Below are positions 57,490 to 64,000 of a DNA stretch of 64,000 nucleotides, piece by piece. Origin of the DNA: Luidia sarsii (Eukaryota; Echinodermata; Asteroidea; Paxillosida; Luidiidae); the NCBI GenBank assembly GCA_949987565.1, contig OX465103.1, positions 17,431,280 to 17,495,279 on the forward strand. Direction: 5' to 3'. Each line of letters begins with the position of its first letter. The first letter of the stretch is position 1. A model generated the notes under the pieces. It saw nothing but the letters and a program-made list of their open reading frames with translations. It did not search any database and was not told the DNA's origin. The translations under genes were made by a program, and so were the position numbers.

Positions 57490-58418
57490 AGAAAAAAAAA
57501 AAAATCAACCCAAGTGAAGGGGTGGTGTTGTGTATATGAGCATGTAAGCACCATTGCACTTCTCCCTGTTACCATGTGGCCTTGCCCCATCATCGGTTTT
57601 TGCTTTGATCGCCAGATTGGATGTTTGGAACGTTGCTGGATTCAATGGAGATGCCAGGCCTCTAGGCCACTTTGATGGCTGCTGGTGGCACTGTGAAAAT
57701 AGTGTCTGGTGTTGGCCAGTACGTGGAAAAATCAATGAAAGCATGAAAATGAAAAAATATCACCCAGCCCATCGAGTTAACCTGTCATATGTTCGTCAAG
57801 CGTGCGGGGTGGTACGGTACAAGTTGTCACTACATTTATTTGGTGCGATGTGGTGGACACGTCAGTTGTCGCCGAATGACGCGTCAGTGGCACGGGGGAA
57901 AAAATGCCCGACCCCGATGATTTTGAAGTTTGCCAGGGGCTAAAAACGCTGCTTCAAGTCTGCACAGGGGCTGCGGTCTAAGCGTTTGCGGTTTTAGCTG
58001 GCAAAGTCCCGGCCTAGCCTGTGTGATTTAGAGGCATGGGACACCTCGTGCGGCAGACATTGGTGTCAGAATCCCACGCTGGCTGTGCACCGGCTGTAGT
58101 GTAGAAGTGTCGCACGTGGGCGGCTGTGCTGGGAGATGCGCGGTGATATCAGGAGCTGGTGTCATACATGTAATTGAAGCTCTAACCATTCCAGTTTCAG
58201 CACGTCGCCTGGGGAGAACATTATGAATCGCTCCAACATGCTCCTAGCGACATCTCCTTTCCATTACCACAGACACGTTGCCTCTTTCCCTCATTTCTTG
58301 CTCGTTTCTCCAAAGTGACAGATCTCAAATCGGTAACTTGAAGCTGAGGCCCAACCTGCATGTGCATGTAACACAGGCAGCCTAAGGCAATGTGCACAAC
58401 TGCACATGCCATATTTTT
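57490..58418. other. array-free GC-rich sequence
   Basis: Balanced composition, no repeats, no recognisable frame. One TACATGTA at 58164. Confidence 0.45.
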
Positions 58419-58419
58419 T

Positions 58420-58745
58420 TACATGTACGTGTACATGTACATGTGTATGTGTACACATGTGTGTACACATACGCATGTAACAGGGAGTGCAGCCGTATCA
58501 CATTCCAATCCCATATCAGCTCACCTCAGCTGACTGAAAATACAGTCAGTAGACTGATGATTCGTAAGCATTTAGTATGTATGCGTACATGTACATGTAA
58601 GTTTGTACAATGTAAGTGGCCCTGAGGCATGGTACATGTACATGTACATGTACAATGTGCACGTGCATTACTGTACATACATGTACATGTACATGTACAT
58701 ATGTACAGTAGCTCCAGAAGTCATTACTTGTACAATGTACAATGT
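58420..58745. repeat. ACATGT array cluster 16
   Basis: Tracts at 58421-58470, 58583-58600 and 58630-58740, with CAATG and TGTGTG variants. Confidence 0.9.
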
Positions 58746-58890
58746 CTGTCCAACACAACTGGTCTGTCAGTATTGCTGTTTCATGCCAGACTCATTGTGA
58801 GCCAACTATCATTTTGTGCATCCAGTTTCTGTCTTCAACACGGCTTGCTTCTTTGCAGTAGATGTCTTATTACCGCTCTCTCTAACACAG

Positions 58891-58937
58891 TAACACTTCA
58901 GAGATCAACCATCAGTACTACATGTAGTAAAGCCAGG
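58891..58937 (+). other. candidate 47-bp exon
   Basis: Acceptor CGCTCTCTCTAACACAG and a perfect donor AGG|GTGAGT bound the segment. One frame is open through it (TLQRSTISTTCSKAR). An alternative acceptor CTTCTTTGCAG lies at 58858. Not recognised. Confidence 0.22.
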
Positions 58938-59040
58938 GTGAGTATTAAGCGACAGTGCACATTTCAATTATGAAATGTAATGTGTGATTAGTGATTCAGT
59001 CTCCATATAATATTTGGCAGCCTTCCAATTTGGGGATCTT

Positions 59041-59391
59041 TTATTTTCTTCCAGAAAGCACCGAGGCACATGTTAATGCACACACTACATTAGTTTTGGG
59101 TATTCTGAATTCTCCAAAGGGTGATACATGAACATGTACATGTATGTGATTACAAGATTTGCCAGACTGCGGAGAGCTTGTCAATTTCCCACATTTCCTG
59201 CCGGGATTGGTGGTCTTCCTGCCAGTCTCCGTTGGCACTTTGGGGTCACGCTTAATCCAGTGCTTGCTCCTGAGAGCCTCCCACTGTAAGCCTGTCGTCT
59301 GATACCATTGACACTCAACCCTTTGGAGAGGGCAGTCTGGCAGTTTGACGGAGTTGTACGATGCAACAACCTTTTCACCAACCTTCAGCAC
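59041..59391 (-). other. coding-like relic next to a miniature element
   Basis: On the minus strand, from 59391 down to about 59145, one frame reads VLKVGEKVVASYNSVKLPDC then PLQRVECQWYQTTGLQWEAL. It has no ATG of its own and runs into an array at 59128-59145. Its 5' side is cut by the TA-flanked element at 59400-59761. Sequence beyond that element (59765-59940, minus) is also partly open. It may be an old element or gene fragment split by the insertion, or chance. Confidence 0.25.
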
Positions 59392-59399
59392 ATCTAATA

Positions 59400-59761
59400 C
59401 CCCTTTCCCGCTACATGTATGAAATCTCTGGGTTACTGTATCTCGGGGGTAAGTACATGTACCTCGGGTTGGAAACGGTTGCTAGGAGGTTTCCCGAGTA
59501 ACGAGGTGAAGACAAAACAAAAATTGGTCGTTATCCTTGGGCTCGTTAACCCTGCTCACAGCCAGGGTTAAGGATGGACATCTCGGGGGTTAACGGCTGA
59601 AATGCGTGGAATCTTTGCAGAAACCCCGGGTTTAGCAGAAACTCCGGGTTGATGCGACAGATGGGAGTAGAACTCGGGGTTAACGAACCCCGTAGGTAAG
59701 AAATGCTTAACCCAGGGCGGCAAATCTCGGGGTTAAGCATTTTTTTTTAGTGGGAAAAGGG
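59400..59761. mobile_element. TA-flanked miniature inverted-repeat element
   Basis: 362 bp flanked by TA on both sides (59398-59399 and 59762-59763). The left end CCCCTTTCCCGCT mirrors the right end, which reads CCCTTTTCCCACT inward. The inside repeats CTCGGGGTTAA motifs several times and has no open frame, so it is non-autonomous. TA duplication and CC...GG ends fit a TA-targeting cut-and-paste family. Excision with a 2-base overhang would leave TACCGGTA. Confidence 0.65.
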
Positions 59762-59764
59762 TAT

Positions 59765-62320
59765 AACCTTGGCCCAAGCCCGGAGGTCCGCGGTGGTGAT
59801 TCCAGGCACTTGTCCCGGTCCTTTCCAGTGCAGCTGTGCCCTGCCCACTGTTGGAAGGCCAAGGCTCAAGAGTTGTCCCACTTGGCGGCAGACTGGTGAA
59901 GGAGGCTAGCATCACTGCGAGGCTTTAGCCAGAGTCTCAAGGAACTCTGTGAATCTCAGACCAAATCTCATTCTCAGCACCCTGCCCTTCAATTCAGGGC
60001 AGGCAATGGTAGCATTGGAATTCTACACATTTGTAAACATGGAAATGGTCTTCATGAAGTACACTGTAGATTGTGTGTGGCTGTGTGTTGCAACCAGAGA
60101 TGCTACTGGGACTTGGACAAAAAAACCAAAACAAAATCTGTTCGGAAATGGATCGGTTCTGCAGTTTGAGCAATGCACATGCAGCAGGAAATGGTAGAGG
60201 CTTGGTACCGGGTAGATGCACTTAGGAGAGGTTTGTGTCTAAATCGCTGGGGGCTCCCACCCTGGAAATCATTTTCAGTGCCCCGGTACATACGGTACAG
60301 TTGTACAGTGTATGTGCATGACGCAGCAGGGGGGAAGCGCACAACCCCCAAGCACATTATTTAAAAACAGGAAATTGGAAGTGTTCGCTGGTATCCAGCA
60401 GTCTGAACATGGCCCCGGGTGACTCACGGGGAACCCGAGTATCCGACACGGAGCGGCGATTTCCTGGCCTCTCCCTCTTCCCACCTCCTCCGCCTCATCC
60501 CCCTCGATTAACTTCACACTTGCGAGGGAGCAGAGCGAACCGTGGAGTCGCCTCTTACATAATCCCGGCTTCAGTCCGAAGCTTAGATCACCGCCCAAAC
60601 CTGCTGAAAGCCATCTTCATTCATGTACAGCCGGGGGGATTTTTTTTCCCCAAGGGCAAGGCAAAGTGAAACACAAAACTTCAGGTTAATAGTTTGTTGG
60701 TTTTATTTTAACCCAAGTCATGGGTAATAATGAAATGACTAACGCACAATGAGCCAGTTGGATTATGCTCGCAGCAGTGGTCACTCATAAGACATCCCCC
60801 TCCCACCCCCCTGTTCCACCCCCCCCCCCCCCTTTTACTCTTGCCTTCAGAATGCTGGCCGTGATTTGGCAGAATTTTCTAGAGACATTAGGGTTTTTCA
60901 CACTGCAGCAACTTTTACACGGGTCAAAACTTAGCGGTACATTTTGACACGGGTAAATCATGCTGCGTGTTCACTCTACAAACCTTGTTTAATTTACCAT
61001 ACATGTACAATGTACAGTACCTCTGTCATTGTAACAGGCAACTGAATAATACAACAACGCAACTACATACATGTACAGGTGTGTACGGTACAATAAACCC
61101 CAAGCCCAAGTCCAAGACTGGGGCTAAGCCTTCACTTTGTATACACTATACAGCCTACATGTAGATGCATCTGCAACTATAGTACTGTAGTACCACAGAG
61201 CAGGGCTACAATTTTGTTTTACATGTACCGTAGTTTAAGCACATGAAACTTCCATTGTTGCTGTTTCATTCCCACATTTTTAGGTGCACCAATGTCATGA
61301 ACTGCAATCAATATGTGGATTGCACAAGTTTACAGATCAAAGCAGTGTAAGGATTTCTTCTTTCAGTGTGGAGTTGGTGAATGTCATGGTTCTTGAAAGT
61401 TTCACAAAGGGAGTCGCCCATCCTCTCACTCATAACCAAACCTCCCACTGAAAGTTGATGACTGAGAGTTATCAGTCTGTGCAAACATTTTGGTAATAAT
61501 CACTTCCAAGTCCACATGTACAGTACATGTATTTTGTGCAGTGGGTCTGGCAGTCAGGCTATTGGGAAGCTGGCCAGAAAGATGTCCTGACTGATACATT
61601 TCAAAGAGAAGATGGCATTCCTTGCCCCACAATTCCAGTGTGAACGGCCTTGTTACCTGTCAGTTTCCACACAGTGTAAGTGCTTTTGGGTGAAGTCCTT
61701 TTAATGTATGTACATGTACATGTGATTTTACTGTGTACAGGCACAAAGTGTTTGACAAATTGCAACTCATTGAAAACCACCATCCGGGTAATTTCTGTGG
61801 ACCTTGCTGGAAGCCATTACTGCAAGCAAGAAAGTACCACTGCAGTAATTCGACATATACCGTAACCGGTATGGAAATATGGCTAATAAGTTAATTGAGT
61901 ATTTACTCAATAGTCAATACCATAGATTTTAAATGGGAATGAGGCATAAAATGTCAAACGAGGAAAGACCAGGCCAGTTGAGCAGTTTAATTTGATTGAA
62001 TTTGTTTCCAATTGGCCCAATTATTGCCATGCACTGCCAACTTGTCTTATTTGTCCAACTGTACATGTACTTCAGAAGCAATCAATTAATGGTCTCCATG
62101 GGGCAGGTGGTTGGTTGCAAGGTGCATGGACGTTCTTCCAATACGAGATCAGTAAACAGCCACTCGCAGACCAGTCTGGTACCAGACTGCCCTCCTTCTC
62201 ATTTTTCACCCGATCTGCATTGGAGATTGGTTCCGGTCTCCCGATTGTTGAGGACCTACACATGGACAGACTGTATCCCATGAGCAGAGTGGGGAGTAGG
62301 GGGCAAGGTGAGATGTTATC
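59765..62320. other. mostly unique sequence, no gene seen
   Basis: Few arrays (61000-61018, 61067-61090, 61514-61530, 61710-61723). C14 run at 60818. Several short open frames without splice or homology support. A GA-rich tract closes the segment at 62322-62390. Confidence 0.5.
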
Positions 62321-62399
62321 AAGAGGAGAGAGAGAGAAGGGGGGGGGGAGAGAGAGAGATGAGGGGGGACAGGGGAAGAGAGGTGGATGGTAGACTTTG

Positions 62400-63220
62400 A
62401 TCATAGCTAAAGTAACAAGTATTGTATAATTCAATCAGTACAGGAGAGGTAGGCTTGGCATAGAGATATACAGGCAAATGGGGTCAGTGTATCTGCATTA
62501 GACTGGAGGCTCTCCGTTACTAGGGAGAAGAAGAAAAAAGACCCAGTCATTTTGGACGACGGGGATATCACTTACCGGTACTGGCAATCTATTTACTGAG
62601 TGGAGTGTAGGGCCATGCAACCGCATTCATCAGTATCCAAGCCGATGGAGAAAAACCTACAGGCATTCTGTTTTTTTCTTTTTTTCTTTTTTTTTTCTCC
62701 TTTAATTACCGTACTTGTGGGATGCCGTCCGGAGAGGATGAATAGGGGGTCGTGTGATATGGAGAGGAGAGAGTTGGTTCTCAGCCGCACTCGGCGCAGC
62801 TGGGTTGACGGGGGGAAAATCCGGTTCAGAGAGAATTGAGGATATTGCGGTGCTTCAAGACTTTCTGGGTTTCCTTGAGATCTGAAGCGGCCTCTCCTTC
62901 AGCCTGGGAGCTGCTGGATTTGGGAGGGGGAGGGGGATAGGGGCGTATTAAAGAAAGGCTTCCAGCACAGGAGGTAAGTGGCATTGATTGTATTTCATCT
63001 CTCCTGGCCGGAGCTTGTTAGAGTTAAGTTCCTTCCCTAGTGCTAGTGCAACATCCCACAATTTACGTACAGTAGGCCTATTACTTGAATGGCATTCAGT
63101 CAAACAGATACATGTACCACCGGTTGCAAAAGTCTTGCCGACGATGCAGAGCAAACTGTCTTGTTCTGCACATTTGAACATTAATTAGGGAATGGTAGAG
63201 GCTTCAGGGCTGTTTCTTTG
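62400..63220. other. unique sequence, no gene seen
   Basis: Array-free except one TACATGTA at 63110. T-rich run at 62670-62698. Confidence 0.5.
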
Positions 63221-63224
63221 GGGT

Positions 63225-63985
63225 TTATTGACTTCTGTGTTTTGTCCCGTTTTGTTCAGTCTGTTCATGGAGGAATAAGCCATGGTCTGTTAGGGTGTGT
63301 TTGGGTCTGTGGAATTCTATGAGGTTCTTTTGAATTAAATACAAGCAGGTTGGGTTCTGTTGAACTATATGTACATGTATGTACATGTACATGTACTGTA
63401 CATACAGTATGTACATGTATGTTGGATTCTGCTGAATTTTGTTCGGTTCTGTTGAACTATGTTGGGTTCTGATGAACTACATGTAATGTACCATACTGGT
63501 ACATGTACATGTATCGGGTTCTGATGAACTACTGTACATGTACATGTACATTGTACATGTACATGTACATGTACATGTATGTTGGGTTCTGTTGAAGAAC
63601 ATGTACCGTACATGTACTGTACAATACCGGTACATGTACTGTATATATGTTGGGTTCTGTTGAACTACTGGTATGGTATGTTGGGTTCTGTTGAACTAAC
63701 ATGTACATGTATGTTTGGTTCTGCTGAACTGCATACATTGTACATGTATACTTGTACAAATGTATACATGTACATTGTACATTGTACGTGTACATGTGTA
63801 CGTTGGGTTCTGTGGAAGTACATGTTTGTGTTGTACATGTGTTCATGTGTACATGTACTGTACATGTACATGTATGTACAGTACATTGTACAGGTACATG
63901 TACATGTACATGTACATGTACCTGTACAATGTACACACATGTACATTGTGTACATGTATGGTGGGTCTCATTATTTTGGTTCTGT
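63225..63985. repeat. composite array: GTTGGGTTCTGTTGAACTA units and ACATGT arrays
   Basis: About eleven copies of a roughly 20-base core GTTGGGTTCTGTTGAACTA are separated by nothing or by TA-(C...G)-TA arrays of very different lengths. At 63458-63459 two cores abut at a plain TA. At 63366-63419, 63666-63678 and others the same TA is expanded. The window ends inside the composite. Confidence 0.85.
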
Positions 63986-64000
63986 GAAATTCTATTGAAT

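Noticed and set aside
1..64000. CRISPR array, bacterial operons or ribosome binding sites
   Set aside because: Direct repeats lack regular unique spacers; the window is clearly eukaryotic non-coding DNA with no bacterial gene organisation.

Overview
Eukaryotic, almost certainly metazoan, non-coding DNA. There are no dense open frames, no operon-like spacing and no ribosome binding sites. The window is full of microsatellites, minisatellites, fold-back elements, a tRNA-derived SINE and a broken LINE 3' end, with long gene-poor stretches. The mix of TA-flanked miniature elements, fold-backs and a tRNA-headed SINE would suit a marine invertebrate (echinoderm or amphioxus grade), but I cannot name the species. 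No protein-coding gene is identifiable by homology. Only isolated candidate exons judged from splice consensus are offered, mostly on the + strand and all at low confidence. If real, the window is mostly introns and flanking DNA of one or more long-intron genes.

Layout. 1-4.2 kb: dense ACATGT arrays, a SINE relic, one well-bounded candidate exon and a fold-back element. 4.6-6.1 kb: a CT-rich 48/49-bp minisatellite, then a LINE reverse-transcriptase tail to 6.7 kb. 7-12.2 kb: ACATGT clusters around a GC-rich repeat-poor block (8.1-10.1 kb). 12.4-13.6 kb: a 58-bp tandem array. 15.5-19.2 kb: repeat-poor, with a complete SINE at 17.55-17.80 kb. 19.2-20.0 kb: a 21-bp minisatellite. 20.5-29.4 kb: unique DNA alternating with ACATGT clusters and a GA-rich tandem block. 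30.0-33.7 kb: a block almost free of ACATGT arrays that resembles promoter or 5'-exon DNA. 35.5-52.4 kb: ACATGT clusters, five fold-back copies or fragments and two further terminal-inverted-repeat elements. 52.4-53.0 kb: the best candidate start-codon exon. 53.3-54.5 kb: an 80-95-bp tandem array with a 180-bp higher-order repeat, then a CT block. 55-59 kb: more arrays. 59.4-59.8 kb: a TA-flanked miniature element. 63.2-64 kb: a composite array.

Main observation. The very abundant ACATGT arrays are not plain hexamer slippage. They follow a grammar TA-(C...G)-TA-(C...G)-TA, where the spacer is CATG, CCGG, CAG, CTG, CG, CAATG, CATTG, CACTG or CAGTG. Where an array interrupts a sequence present in several copies in this window, the empty copies show that a pre-existing TA was converted to TA-(C...G-TA)n. 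At least eight filled/empty pairs are listed under findings. TACATGTA and TAC(A/T)GTA are the known excision footprints of Tc1/mariner-type transposons. I infer that the arrays may be accumulated footprints: each excision leaves a new TA that can be targeted again. A TA-flanked miniature element with CC...GG ends at 59.4 kb would leave TACCGGTA, the second commonest spacer in the window.
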